DNA from: Natrarchaeobius chitinivorans
GTDB lineage: Archaea > Halobacteriota > Halobacteria > Halobacteriales > Natrialbaceae
DNA length: 64,000 bases
NCBI RefSeq assembly: GCF_003841505.1
Contig: NZ_REGA01000006.1
Span: 124,001-188,000 of the forward strand
Direction of reading: 5' to 3'
The number at the start of each line of letters is the position of its first letter. Position 1 is the stretch's first letter. Below the pieces are notes generated by a model, which saw only the letters and a list, made by a program, of their open reading frames with translations, was not told where the DNA came from and searched no databases. The translations under genes were made by a program, and so were the position numbers. Of this stretch, positions 25,871 to 34,716 are shown piece by piece.

Positions 25871-26295
25871 ACCGTCGCTGTCGAAATCGGTGCCAGTGGC
25901 AGTCCACGCCTGAACTGTCGAGCGAACGTATACGGTTTACTGTACGTCATTATCGGAGTGACCGATTGGCCGCTCGAGCGGTCGCTGACGGGTGCAGACT
26001 GGTGATCGGATTCGAACCGATCCGCTCGAGCAGGGCCCCGTGTCGCTTCCGACCTGCCTTTCGTGTAAGGGGACTGTCTTCTTTGTACGAACGGACGTAC
26101 CAAAACAAATGGGGGGTACATACATACGTCCGGAAAGAGAACTGATGGGCGAGGCCACACGACAGGGAATACAGGACGGCGTGTCGTCCCCGGACTCCGG
26201 GCGACGGCGACCGGTCGGTTCGACGTGGCCCGATCCGATCAGTTCCGGTCCGCTTTGCCATCATTTATACCCGATGAGAGCCGAACAACACTGCA
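25871..26295. other. 425-bp spacer upstream of mcm
   Basis: It holds a family A half element (25928-25947, TATACGGTTTACTGTACGTC), an 8-bp inverted repeat CGGACGTA/TACGTCCG (26092-26099 and 26125-26132), and the mcm promoter. No convincing gene was seen. Confidence 0.5.
26264..26270 (+). promoter_or_regulatory. TATA-like box of mcm
   Basis: TTTATAC lies 26-32 nt before the mcm ATG, implying a very short leader. Confidence 0.6.
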
Positions 26296-29200
26296 ATGGC
26301 GCAAGCGGGTAACTCCGAACTCGTCGACGCGTTCGAGCAGTTCTTCCGAAACTACTACGACAACGCGATCAAACAGCTTGCCCAGCGGTATCCGAACGAG
26401 CAGCGGTCGCTCTCGATCGACTGGCAGGACCTCTATCGGTTCGACCCGGATCTCGCGGACGACTTTTTGAACCAGCCCGAACAGTTACAGCGCTACGCCG
26501 AGGAGGCGCTTCGCCTGTACGACCTCCCGATCGACGTCAGCCTCGGTCAGGCACACGTCCGGATCCGAAACCTTCCCGAGACGGAGTCACCCGAAATCAG
26601 GGAGATCCGCGCCCGAGACATGAACTCCCTCGTCCAGGTCCGGGGCATCGTCCGAAAAGCGACCGACGTCCGCCCCAAAATCGAGGAGGCCGCCTTCGAG
26701 TGCCAGCTCTGTGGCACCCTCACGCGCGTTCCCCAGTCGAGCGGCGACTTTCAGGAGCCCCACGAGTGTCAGGGCTGTGAACGACAGGGACCGTTTCGCG
26801 TGAACTTCGACCAGTCCGAGTTCGTCGACTCCCAGAAACTCCGCATCCAGGAGAGTCCCGAAGGCCTTCGCGGCGGCGAGACGCCCCAGTCGCTCGACGT
26901 CCACGTCGAGGACGACATCACCGGCGAGGTCACGCCCGGCGACAACGTCTCCGCGACCGGCGTACTCAGACTCGAGCAACAGAGCGACGGCCAAGAGAAA
27001 TCCCCCGTATTCGACTTCTACATGGAGGGGGTCTCCGTCGAAATCGACGAAGAACAGTTCGAGGACATGAACATCACCGACGAGGACAAAAAGAAGATCT
27101 ACGAGATCTCCAATCAGGACGACGTCTACGAGCGGATGGTCGGCTCTATCGCTCCCTCGATCTACGGCTACGAACAGGAGAAACTCGCCATGATCTTCCA
27201 GCTCTTTTCGGGGGTGACGAAGCAGTTACCCGACGGCTCGAGGATCCGCGGGGATCTGCACATGCTCCTTATCGGTGATCCTGGTACTGGTAAGTGTGTC
27301 CGAGGGGACACGAAGATAACCCTCACGGACGGAAAAACCGTTTCGATTCGAGACATCGTCGAGTCGAACCTCGAAGATCCGAAACCGATCGATGACGGCT
27401 GGTGGGACGAGGTCGATCTCGAGGTCCCTTCCCTCCAGACGGACGGTTCGATTGCTCCCCAGCGTGCGACCAAAGTGTGGAAGCGAGAAGCGCCCGCACG
27501 GATGTACCGAATACGGACCTCGAGCGGCCGCGAACTCGAGGTGACGCCGTCGCATCCGCTGTTCGTCGATGCTGCTGGGGGATTTCGAGCGACCCGCGCA
27601 GACGAACTCACCGTCGGTGATTCGATTGCTGTATCCGCGCCGGGCACGGAACCACACAGTCGTTCGGCGGAACGTGCCCGCCCTGACGGCGGAACCTCGG
27701 TTGCGGCCAACGCTGCCGGAACCGACCGGATTGCGTCGATAGAGACGCTCGAACCCGACGACGACTGGGTGTACGACCTCGAGGTCGAGGGTACCCACAA
27801 CTACGTCTCGGACGGTGTGATCTCGCACAACTCCCAGATGCTGGGCTATATCCAGAATATTGCACCTCGATCCGTCTACACCTCGGGGAAAGGTTCGTCC
27901 TCGGCCGGGCTTACCGCGGCTGCTGTCCGAGACGACTTCGGCGACGGACAGCAGTGGACCCTCGAGGCGGGCGCGTTAGTTCTCGCGGATCAGGGGATCG
28001 CGGCAGTCGACGAGCTGGATAAAATGCGATGTGTCACTGGTGACACATTGGTACATGCTGGTAATGGAATCAAACCAATCCGGGAATTAGCACATGATGC
28101 GGTAGCCGACGGTTCGATCGAAGAACTCGAGAACGGCCGGACGATCCGAGACGTGGATTTCTCCGTTCGAACGATGACTGAGACCGGAGCGATCGTCGAC
28201 CGGCCCGTAACTGCTGTCCACCAGTACGAAACACCGACAGAGCTGATCGAAGTTATCACTGAAAGCGGAGAGCGACTCCGATCGACTCCCGACCACCCAT
28301 TTTTCGTCTACCAGAACGGATCGATAGTCGAGCGAGATGCTTCGAGTCTCGAAGTGGGTGACCGAACGCTCGTGCCCTGTGGCACCCCCTCGATTGCCAC
28401 GGACGGCGGTACCGCAACCACTGAGCCAGCGAATCCGGGCCTCCGTGACGTCGAACCCAGAGAAATCGTCAGCGTTCGACGAGTCGATGACCACGACTTC
28501 GACTACGTGTACGACCTCACGGTAGAGGGGACCCACAACTTCATCGCGAACGGCATGGTCGTCCACAACTCCGAAGATCGCTCTGCCATGCACGAGGCCC
28601 TCGAGCAACAGCAGATCTCGGTCTCGAAAGCCGGCATCAACGCCACCCTCAAGTCCCGCTGTTCGCTGCTCGGGGCGGCGAACCCGAAGTACGGTCGGTT
28701 CGACCACTACGAGCCGATCAGCGAGCAGATCGACCTCGAGCCGGCGCTCATCTCGCGGTTCGATCTGATCTTCACGGTGACTGACCAGCCGGACGAGGAA
28801 AAAGACAAGAACCTCGCAGAACACATCCTGACGACCAACTACGCGGGGGAGCTGACGACCCAGCGCGAGGAGATGGCGTCGCTCGACGTGAGCCAGGGTG
28901 AGATCGACGAGATGACGGAGACGGTCGATCCGGACATCGACGCCGAACTCCTCCGGAAGTACGTCGCGTTCGCGAAGCAAAACTGTCACCCGCGGATGAC
29001 CGAGGAAGCGCGCGAGGCGATCCGGGATTTCTACGTCGATCTGCGCTCGAAGGGGACCGACGAGGACGCGCCGATCCCCGTCACTGCACGCAAACTCGAG
29101 GCGCTGGTGCGGCTCTCGGAGGCGAGCGCTCGGATCCGGCTGTCGGATACCGTCGAGCAAACTGACGCCGAACGCGTCATCGAGATCGTTCGGTCGTGTC

Positions 29201-29475
29201 TGCAGGACATCGGCGTCGATCCCGAAACCGGTGAGTTCGATGCCGACATCGTCGAGGCGGGCACGTCGAAGTCCCAGCGCGACCGGATCAAGAACATCAA
29301 GGGTCTCATCGCCGACATCGAGGAGGAGTACGACGACGGTGCGCCGATCGACATCGTCCTGGACCGGGCCGAAGAGATCGGTATGGACCAGTCGAAAGCC
29401 GAACACGAGATCGAGAAGCTCAAACAGAAAGGCGAAGTGTACGAGCCCAGTACCGACTCCTTGCGAACGACGTAG
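26296..29475 (+). CDS. mcm: MCM replicative DNA helicase with two inteins
   Basis: A 1059-residue precursor of the archaeal replicative helicase, which unwinds DNA ahead of the fork as a hexameric ring. After splicing the helicase would be 700 residues, the usual length. The extein shows a CxxC...CxxC zinc finger (about 137-167), Walker A GDPGTGK, Walker B GIAAVDELDKMR, sensor-1 GAANPKYGRF and the arginine-finger segment SRFDLIF. Intein 1 (residues 334-512) splits the P-loop after GTGK. Intein 2 (579-758) sits directly after the Walker B DKMR. Activity therefore requires both to splice. A winged-helix-like C-terminal region ends the protein. It is monocistronic, and TFB converges on it. Confidence 0.97.
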   Translation: MAQAGNSELVDAFEQFFRNYYDNAIKQLAQRYPNEQRSLSIDWQDLYRFDPDLADDFLNQPEQLQRYAEEALRLYDLPIDVSLGQAHVRIRNLPETESPEIREIRARDMNSLVQVRGIVRKATDVRPKIEEAAFECQLCGTLTRVPQSSGDFQEPHECQGCERQGPFRVNFDQSEFVDSQKLRIQESPEGLRGGETPQSLDVHVEDDITGEVTPGDNVSATGVLRLEQQSDGQEKSPVFDFYMEGVSVEIDEEQFEDMNITDEDKKKIYEISNQDDVYERMVGSIAPSIYGYEQEKLAMIFQLFSGVTKQLPDGSRIRGDLHMLLIGDPGTGKCVRGDTKITLTDGKTVSIRDIVESNLEDPKPIDDGWWDEVDLEVPSLQTDGSIAPQRATKVWKREAPARMYRIRTSSGRELEVTPSHPLFVDAAGGFRATRADELTVGDSIAVSAPGTEPHSRSAERARPDGGTSVAANAAGTDRIASIETLEPDDDWVYDLEVEGTHNYVSDGVISHNSQMLGYIQNIAPRSVYTSGKGSSSAGLTAAAVRDDFGDGQQWTLEAGALVLADQGIAAVDELDKMRCVTGDTLVHAGNGIKPIRELAHDAVADGSIEELENGRTIRDVDFSVRTMTETGAIVDRPVTAVHQYETPTELIEVITESGERLRSTPDHPFFVYQNGSIVERDASSLEVGDRTLVPCGTPSIATDGGTATTEPANPGLRDVEPREIVSVRRVDDHDFDYVYDLTVEGTHNFIANGMVVHNSEDRSAMHEALEQQQISVSKAGINATLKSRCSLLGAANPKYGRFDHYEPISEQIDLEPALISRFDLIFTVTDQPDEEKDKNLAEHILTTNYAGELTTQREEMASLDVSQGEIDEMTETVDPDIDAELLRKYVAFAKQNCHPRMTEEAREAIRDFYVDLRSKGTDEDAPIPVTARKLEALVRLSEASARIRLSDTVEQTDAERVIEIVRSCLQDIGVDPETGEFDADIVEAGTSKSQRDRIKNIKGLIADIEEEYDDGAPIDIVLDRAEEIGMDQSKAEHEIEKLKQKGEVYEPSTDSLRTT
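27295..27831 (+). mobile_element. mini-intein 1 in the MCM Walker A loop
   Basis: A 179-residue in-frame intein. It starts with Cys (CVRGDTKITL, block A) and has block B VTPSHPLFV. It ends with block F (VYDLEVEGTHNYVSDG) and block G VISHN, followed by extein Ser. It lacks the LAGLIDADG endonuclease blocks, so it is a splicing-only element. Insertion after GDPGTGK leaves the P-loop non-functional until excision. Confidence 0.93.
28030..28569 (+). mobile_element. mini-intein 2 in the MCM Walker B region
   Basis: A 180-residue in-frame intein. The first residue is Cys (CVTGDTLVHAGNG), block B is STPDHPFFV, block F is YVYDLTVEGTHNF, and it ends MVVHN followed by extein Ser. There are no endonuclease blocks. 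Its first 80 bp are visibly more AT-rich, with codons such as ACA, TTG, GGT, AAT and CCA that are rare in the flanking extein. This suggests separate origin from intein 1. Confidence 0.93.
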
Positions 29476-29497
29476 GAGATCTTGCGTCTCGTCGACG

Positions 29498-30394
29498 TTA
29501 CCGATCTTCGAGTTCAGCGGCAGTCGATCGGATCGTCACCGGAGCGACGTCGGCGACGTCCGCAGCATCGGCCTGGGTGAGCGAGCAACACTCTTCGTGG
29601 TCCCCCGCGGCCTTGTAGAGGCAGGCTGCGGCAACGCCGCTTGGATTACGGCCGCCGATCAAGCCGTTCTCGAGTAACATCCGGACGTGTTCGCGTGCCC
29701 GTCGTTCGACGCTCGTCTCGAGGCCGAGTTTCGACGCGAACCGGGGCAGATACTGAGCGGGATCGATCGGGCCGGTCGGGAGGCCGAGTTCGCGGTTCAA
29801 CGCGTCGTAGGCGGCTTTGAGTTCGTTCTCGTCGGCTCGGGCGACCCCGACGATCTCGTCTACCGTTCTGGCGATCGACCGGATTCGACAGGTCGCATAG
29901 ATCGACGCGGCTGAAAACCCTTCGAGTGAACGGCCCTGAAGGAGTCCCTCGGACTGTGCTGACTCGAACAGGACACACGATTCCTCTCGAACCGAGTCGG
30001 GAAGGGATAGCAACGCGTGGACTCGTCTGATCTCCGCGAAGCCGTAGATCTGATTCCGTTCGGCTTTCGACGAGACGCGTGCACGGTTGTGCTCCCGACG
30101 GAGGCGCGCGATCTGTCGACGCTTTCGCCCGGTTAGACGCGAACTGTACGCATCGGAGCCGGACGCGTAGCCGATTTCCGTCGACAACCCGCGGTCGTGT
30201 CTCGAGCGGGTGAGCGGGGCTCCGGTTCGCCGTCGATCGGTTTCGTCGTCGTCGAACGATCGCCACTCGGGACCGCGATCGATCGCGTCCTCGTCGGCAA
30301 CGAGCCCGCATCCCTCACACACTCTTTCGGTACCACTGTTCCGTAATCGACTCCCGCACTCCGGGCAGTCTATAAACGAATCGGGGTTCGCCAT
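29498..30394 (-). CDS. tfb: transcription initiation factor TFB
   Basis: A 298-residue TFIIB homologue that bridges TBP-bound promoter DNA and RNA polymerase. The N-terminal zinc ribbon is CPECGSRLRNSGTERVCEGCG. A B-reader-like region with GAPLTRSRHDRG follows. Two cyclin repeats come next (about 105-195 and 200-295), with GRSLEGFSAASIYATCR in the first and GGRNPSGVAAACLYKAA in the second. The ATG at 30394 was preferred over a GTG 15 nt upstream. Haloarchaea carry several TFBs, and this one diverges in the linker, so it may be a specialised paralogue. Confidence 0.92.
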   Translation of the reverse strand: MANPDSFIDCPECGSRLRNSGTERVCEGCGLVADEDAIDRGPEWRSFDDDETDRRRTGAPLTRSRHDRGLSTEIGYASGSDAYSSRLTGRKRRQIARLRREHNRARVSSKAERNQIYGFAEIRRVHALLSLPDSVREESCVLFESAQSEGLLQGRSLEGFSAASIYATCRIRSIARTVDEIVGVARADENELKAAYDALNRELGLPTGPIDPAQYLPRFASKLGLETSVERRAREHVRMLLENGLIGGRNPSGVAAACLYKAAGDHEECCSLTQADAADVADVAPVTIRSTAAELEDR

Positions 30395-30662
30395 TGCAGT
30401 TGTCTTCACACATCACTGATTCTATATTTGTACTTAAACTATTGGCCTATATGATTAATTCTAAAATTCTATGAAATATATGGGGGCAGAAAGTCGCGGG
30501 AAACTGGGGTGCTCCCAGCTATCGTGAACCTCGACCCGCTGTGGTGGTGCTTACTGGGGTGTAACAACGCATTTCGGACTATCATCGGATCTAACAGTCG
30601 GCTATCCATTTTATACGCCTGCTCGCCGTAGGCGGGACACACCAGCCGGGTTCATACTCGAA
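30395..30662. other. AT-rich divergent promoter region
   Basis: The spacer between TFB and the DUF2071 gene. The TFB side is AT-rich, with minus-strand CAAATATAG (about 30423-30431) and GTTTAAGTA boxes. On the DUF2071 side TTTTATAC (30609-30616) lies about 50 nt before the start, followed by a small GCCTGCTCGCCGTAGGC hairpin. No gene is seen. Confidence 0.45.
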
Positions 30663-31454
30663 ATGTCTGATCAGCGGATAGATTCGGCTCGAGGAATCGA
30701 CAGGAAAACGCCGCATCAGAGCATGCCCCACGTCGCGTCGATGACGTGGCGACACGGATTGTTCGCCCACTGGCCGGTCGATCCAGAGGCAATCAGATCA
30801 CACCTCCCCCGGGAACTCACGCTGGAGACGCGGGACGGCCACGCCTGGGTGAGCGTGCTCCCGTTCGTCCTCGCGAACGTGGGGCTTCGGTGGTCCCCGT
30901 CGATCCTCAAAACCGCGCTTCCGGAACTCAACGTCCGGACGTACGTTCGATATCGGGGGGAGCCAGGGCTGTTTTTCTTCAGCGTTGATATCGGCGCACC
31001 GCTACTTGCGAGGGTGATCGGTCAGACGACGCGACTTCCGGTCTATCACGCCCGAATGCGGGTTGGAGCCGACGGGAGACAGGTTGGCTTCTCGAGTTCC
31101 AGGACGGACGATGAGTCAGGGTGGGATACTCATGTCGGTGCCCGCGGAGAGTCCGGAGCGAGACCACCCGCCCGATTCGACGCGACGTATCGGCCTGCGG
31201 GCGACGTATTCACTCCGAGGCCGGGAACGCTTGCGTACTGGCTCACCGAACGGCGTCGATTCTACGCCCCCGAAAACGGCGGCGTGTTGACCGGTGAGAT
31301 CGCTCACAATCCGTGGCCCCTCCAGCCAGCGGAGGCGACGATCACCGAGAACACGATGTTCGAAGCGAACGGATTGCCTTCCCCCGACGGGGAGCCGGTC
31401 TGTCACTACTGTGAGGAACTGGCTATGACCGGATCGATCCCTCGACGGCTGTGA
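30663..31454 (+). CDS. YqjF-like DUF2071 protein
   Basis: A 263-residue protein of the DUF2071/YqjF family. Segments are MTWRHGLFAHWPVDPEAIR, WVSVLPFVLANVG, LPELNVRTYVRYRGEPGLFFFSVD and the late GTLAYWLTERRRFYA. The fold is acetoacetate-decarboxylase-like. The enzymatic role is unproven, and no catalytic lysine assignment can be made with confidence. It is monocistronic. A TGATACGG motif follows about 27 bp after its stop codon. Confidence 0.85.
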   Translation: MSDQRIDSARGIDRKTPHQSMPHVASMTWRHGLFAHWPVDPEAIRSHLPRELTLETRDGHAWVSVLPFVLANVGLRWSPSILKTALPELNVRTYVRYRGEPGLFFFSVDIGAPLLARVIGQTTRLPVYHARMRVGADGRQVGFSSSRTDDESGWDTHVGARGESGARPPARFDATYRPAGDVFTPRPGTLAYWLTERRRFYAPENGGVLTGEIAHNPWPLQPAEATITENTMFEANGLPSPDGEPVCHYCEELAMTGSIPRRL

Positions 31455-31594
31455 GTGCCGGCGACGTCTCCTCTCGGTGACTGATACGGATCGGTGGAAG
31501 TCCCCCGGAGCACCCGCGACCGTTCTGTGGTCCCGCCGGTCTGTCGTTACAACGGATCGTCTGAGTCGAGATCTCTTTGGCTAAAAACGACGAG

Positions 31595-32650
31595 TTACGC
31601 CGAGGAGTCACCGACGCCGACGAGGTCGAACTCGAGACCGGCGTCCGTCTCGCTCGCACGTTCGTAGACGACGTGGGCGGCGGCGACGTCCTGGATGGCG
31701 AGGCCGGTCGAATCGAAGACGGTCACACCGGTCTTCGCAGTTCGGGCGTCTTTCGATCCGACGACGAGTTCGCCGATTTCGGCGTGGATGTCGTCGTCCG
31801 TCAGCACTCCCTCGCCGTACGGGACGTTGATCTCGCCGGAGTGGGTGCACTGTTCGTGATCGTCGATGACGATCGTCGCAGCCTCGAGCAGGGCGTCGGT
31901 CAGTTCGTGCTTTCCTTCGGCGTCGGCACCGATCGCGTTTACGTGGGTGTTCTCGCCGACCTCTTCGCGTCCGACGATCGGCTCTTCGACGGGTGTCACC
32001 GTCGAGAGCACGTCGCAGTGGCCAGCTTCGGTTATCGAGCCGGCACGGACATCGAACTCGTCCCCACAGGCGTCGATAAACCGAGCGACGCGCTCGTCGT
32101 CTTTATCCGCGACGACGACCTCTTCGATCGACCGAACCTCGCTGATCGCCTCGAGTTGCGTGTACGCCTGGACGCCCGCTCCGACGATGCCGAGCGACGT
32201 GGCGTCTTCGACCGCGAGGTAGTCGGTCGCGACAGCGGCCGCCGCGCCGGTCCGTTTCATCGTCAGCGTCGTACCGTCCATGATCGCGAGCGGGAACGCG
32301 GTCTCGGGATCGGAGTAGATCATCGTCCCGAGTACGGTCGGGAGGTCGTGATCGACCGGGTTGTCCGGGTGGACGTTGACCCACTTCAGACCCGCTGCGT
32401 CCCAGCGTTCGGCCGTCGACCGGCGTTGTGAGCCCGACCGACTCGAGGAGACGTCGCGTCCGCGAACCTCGAGGTAGGCCGGCATCGATCGGAAGTCGCC
32501 GTTGTACTGTGGGAGGTCGATGTAGGACTTGGCCGGCATCTGGGTATTTCCCCGCTCGAAGGCACCGAACGCCTGCTCGACCGCGTCGATGACGTCGTCC
32601 ATTCGCGCGTACTCGTCGACGTCGGTGCTGTCCAGGAAAAGCGTGTGCAT
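31595..32650 (-). CDS. ornithine cyclodeaminase/alanine dehydrogenase family protein
   Basis: A 351-residue NAD-dependent enzyme of the OCD/mu-crystallin family. It has the substrate-site segment MDGTTLTMKRTGAAAAVATD and the Rossmann motif LGIVGAGVQAYTQLEAI, then NAIGADAEGKHEL. The closest known functions are archaeal alanine dehydrogenase and ornithine cyclodeaminase, which sequence alone does not separate. Between MPAYLEV and DAAGLKWVNVHP there is an extra stretch rich in Ser and Arg (about residues 64-82) that relatives normally lack. A TAAGTATAA box lies 20-28 nt upstream. Confidence 0.85.
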   Translation of the reverse strand: MHTLFLDSTDVDEYARMDDVIDAVEQAFGAFERGNTQMPAKSYIDLPQYNGDFRSMPAYLEVRGRDVSSSRSGSQRRSTAERWDAAGLKWVNVHPDNPVDHDLPTVLGTMIYSDPETAFPLAIMDGTTLTMKRTGAAAAVATDYLAVEDATSLGIVGAGVQAYTQLEAISEVRSIEEVVVADKDDERVARFIDACGDEFDVRAGSITEAGHCDVLSTVTPVEEPIVGREEVGENTHVNAIGADAEGKHELTDALLEAATIVIDDHEQCTHSGEINVPYGEGVLTDDDIHAEIGELVVGSKDARTAKTGVTVFDSTGLAIQDVAAAHVVYERASETDAGLEFDLVGVGDSSA

Positions 32651-32669
32651 ATCGACGGTTATCCCGCGA

Positions 32670-32678
32670 TTATACTTA
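32670..32678 (-). promoter_or_regulatory. TATA-like box of the OCD-family gene
   Basis: TAAGTATAA on the minus strand, 20-28 nt before the start codon. Confidence 0.5.
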
Positions 32679-32761
32679 ATTCATACCGAATATGTCGAAA
32701 CTGCCCGGAAAAATTCACGAGTGTGGTCGAAGGTGAGGCGACTGATCTGGGCGTCCTGCTT

Positions 32762-34438
32762 TCACATCATGCCGCCCATACCGCCGCCCATACCGCCCAT
32801 GCCGCCGCCCATGCCACCGCCTGGGCCGCCAGGCATCTCCTCGTCATCGTCGTCGTCGGAGACCGCGAGGTCGCCGGCGGCGATGACGTCGTCGATGCGA
32901 AGCAGCATAACTGCGGCTTCGGTGGCGGATTCGATCGCCTGCGTCTTCACGCGCAGCGGCTCGTAGACGCCTTCGTCGCCCATGTCGATCGTGTCGCCGG
33001 TGAACGCGTCCAGGCCGGCGGCTTCGTTGCCGCCGTCGTGGTCGGCACGAAGTTCGACGAGCGAGTCGATGGGATCGAGACCGGCGTTCTCGGCGAGCGT
33101 TCGCGGGATGACCTCGAGTGCGTCGGCGAACGCTTCGACTGCGAGCTGTTCGCGGCCGCCGACGGAGTCGGCGTAGTCACGCAGGGCCAGCGAGAGTTCG
33201 ACTTCGGGTGCGCCACCGCCGGCGAGCACCTTGCCGTCCTCGACGGTCGTCCGGACGACGCCGAGCGAGTCCTCGATCGCGCGGTCGACCTCGTCGATGA
33301 CGTGTTCGGTGCCACCGCGGAGAATGAGGGTTACCGCTTTGGCGTCGTCGACGTCCTCGACGAAGATGCGCTGGTCGCCCGCGATGTCCTTCTGGGCCAC
33401 GTTGCCGGCGAATCCGAGGTCGTCCTCGGTCAGATCGTCGACGGTCGACACCGGTCGGGCACCGGTTGCGCGGGCCAGCTGGGTCTTGTCGCTGGATTTG
33501 ACGCGGCGGACGGCGATGATGCCCTCTTGTGCGAGGTAGTGCTGGGCCATGTCGTCGATGCCGCCGTCGACGAAGACGACGTCAGCGCCGACCTCCGAGA
33601 TGGTCTCGGCCATCTCACGGAGCTGGGCTTCTTCCTGCTCGAGGAACTGCTCGAGTTGCTCGGGGTCGGTGACGTTGACCTCGGCGTCGATCTCGGTCTC
33701 TTTGATCTCGAGTGCGCCGTCGATGATCGCGACGTCCGCGTCCTCGGCGAAGTACGGCATGTTCTCGGAGACGCGCTCCTTGTCGACGATGACGCCCTCG
33801 ACGAGTTCGGAGTTTTCGATGGAGCCGCCGACAACTTTCTCGACTTTGATGTTGTCCGTGTCGATGCCGTCGTCGTCGGCGACCGACTGTACGGCGTCGA
33901 CGACGAGTCCGGCGAGAAGGTCGCGTGCGCTCTCTGCGCCCTTGCCGGTCATCGCGGTGGCGGCGATCTGGTGGAGGATTTCGTCGTCGTCCTCTTCGAC
34001 GTCGATCGCGATCTCTTCGAGGACTTCCGTGGCCTCTTCGGCGGCCTGTCGGTACCCCTGTGCGAGGGTCGTCGCGTGAATGTCTTGCTCGAGGAGGTCC
34101 TCGGCCTGACTGAGGAGTTCACCGGCGACGACGACGGCACTGGTGGTTCCATCGCCGACCTCGTCCTCCTGGGTTTCGGCGACTTCGACGATCATGTCGG
34201 CCGCCGGGTGGTCGATGTCCATCTCCGAGAGGAGGGTGACGCCGTCGTTCGTGACGACGACGTTGCCCGTCGAATCGACGAGCATCTTGTCCATGCCTTT
34301 CGGTCCGAGTGTGGTTCGGACGGATTCGGCGACGGCCTTTCCGGCCTGAACGTTCATCGACTGCGCGTCTTTACCGGAGGTCCGCTGGCTGTCCTCCGAG
34401 AGAACGATGAGGGGCTGGTTACCCATCTGTTGTGCCAT
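32762..34438 (-). CDS. thermosome subunit (group II chaperonin)
   Basis: A 558-residue subunit of the double-ring archaeal chaperonin that folds proteins using ATP. It has [13 protein letters not shown], the ATPase loop [15 protein letters not shown], the equatorial [17 protein letters not shown], and the Gly/Met-rich tail GGMGGGMGG. The ATG at 34438 (MAQQMGNQP) was chosen because a strong TATA box is 26-34 nt upstream. An upstream in-frame ATG would place that box inside the gene. It is monocistronic, as usual for heat-shock controlled thermosome genes in haloarchaea. Confidence 0.97.
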   Translation of the reverse strand: MAQQMGNQPLIVLSEDSQRTSGKDAQSMNVQAGKAVAESVRTTLGPKGMDKMLVDSTGNVVVTNDGVTLLSEMDIDHPAADMIVEVAETQEDEVGDGTTSAVVVAGELLSQAEDLLEQDIHATTLAQGYRQAAEEATEVLEEIAIDVEEDDDEILHQIAATAMTGKGAESARDLLAGLVVDAVQSVADDDGIDTDNIKVEKVVGGSIENSELVEGVIVDKERVSENMPYFAEDADVAIIDGALEIKETEIDAEVNVTDPEQLEQFLEQEEAQLREMAETISEVGADVVFVDGGIDDMAQHYLAQEGIIAVRRVKSSDKTQLARATGARPVSTVDDLTEDDLGFAGNVAQKDIAGDQRIFVEDVDDAKAVTLILRGGTEHVIDEVDRAIEDSLGVVRTTVEDGKVLAGGGAPEVELSLALRDYADSVGGREQLAVEAFADALEVIPRTLAENAGLDPIDSLVELRADHDGGNEAAGLDAFTGDTIDMGDEGVYEPLRVKTQAIESATEAAVMLLRIDDVIAAGDLAVSDDDDDEEMPGGPGGGMGGGMGGMGGGMGGMM

Positions 34439-34463
34439 AGTCAAGGAAAGATTGATTGTTATT

Positions 34464-34472
34464 CTATATAAG
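34464..34472 (-). promoter_or_regulatory. TATA box of the thermosome gene
   Basis: CTTATATAG on the minus strand, 26-34 nt before the ATG, in an AT-rich stretch. It is a strong match to archaeal TATA boxes, fitting a highly expressed heat-shock gene. Confidence 0.7.
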
Positions 34473-34557
34473 TGCTTCGTTATCGGACACACGAAACCGC
34501 AAGACTCGAGTGGAGTGGTGAGCGGTGGGATTGGTCGGGACGAGGGCCGTGCCGATC

Positions 34558-34632
34558 ATACGGATTGCTGTCCCCCTGTCCCGAAGCGACCGGGCGCTGC
34601 CCCGCAGTCCCCGGTAACGACGTACAGTAATA
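34558..34632. repeat. palindromic intergenic repeat, family A (variant)
   Basis: The left end is ATACGGATTGCTGT (34558-34571) and the right end CGTACAGTAAT (34621-34631). The interior is GC-rich but lacks the standard CGCACCCG stem. Its right end runs into the large hairpin at 34630. Confidence 0.55.
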
Positions 34633-34709
34633 CTGCCGGCTGTAAGTCATTCAAGACTCTCGCCGCTCCGGTGTGGCGAGAGTCTTGACACAGTCACAGC
34701 CGGCAGTAT
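34630..34709. repeat. 80-nt near-perfect hairpin after the KH gene
   Basis: The outer arms are ATACTGCCGGCTGT (34630-34643) and ACAGCCGGCAGTAT (34696-34709). The inner arms are TCAAGACTCTCGCC (34651-34664) and GGCGAGAGTCTTGA (34675-34688). The loop is GCTCCGGTGT, and the two 7-nt internal segments do not pair. It begins 7 nt after the TGA of the KH-protein gene (reading minus) and may be a terminator, RNA stability element or miniature mobile element. Confidence 0.85.
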
Positions 34710-34716
34710 AAACGTA

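Noticed and set aside
26092-26132. 8-bp inverted repeat CGGACGTA/TACGTCCG upstream of mcm as a replication-origin element.
   Set aside because: It does not match the haloarchaeal origin recognition box as I know it, only one copy occurs, and no orc1/cdc6 gene is nearby.
26107-26312. Small plus-strand frame before mcm.
   Set aside because: It covers the mcm promoter and start in another frame. The composition is not protein-like.
32645-34471. A 608-codon open frame antisense to the thermosome gene.
   Set aside because: Shadow of a strongly conserved chaperonin gene that has a clear promoter on the opposite strand.
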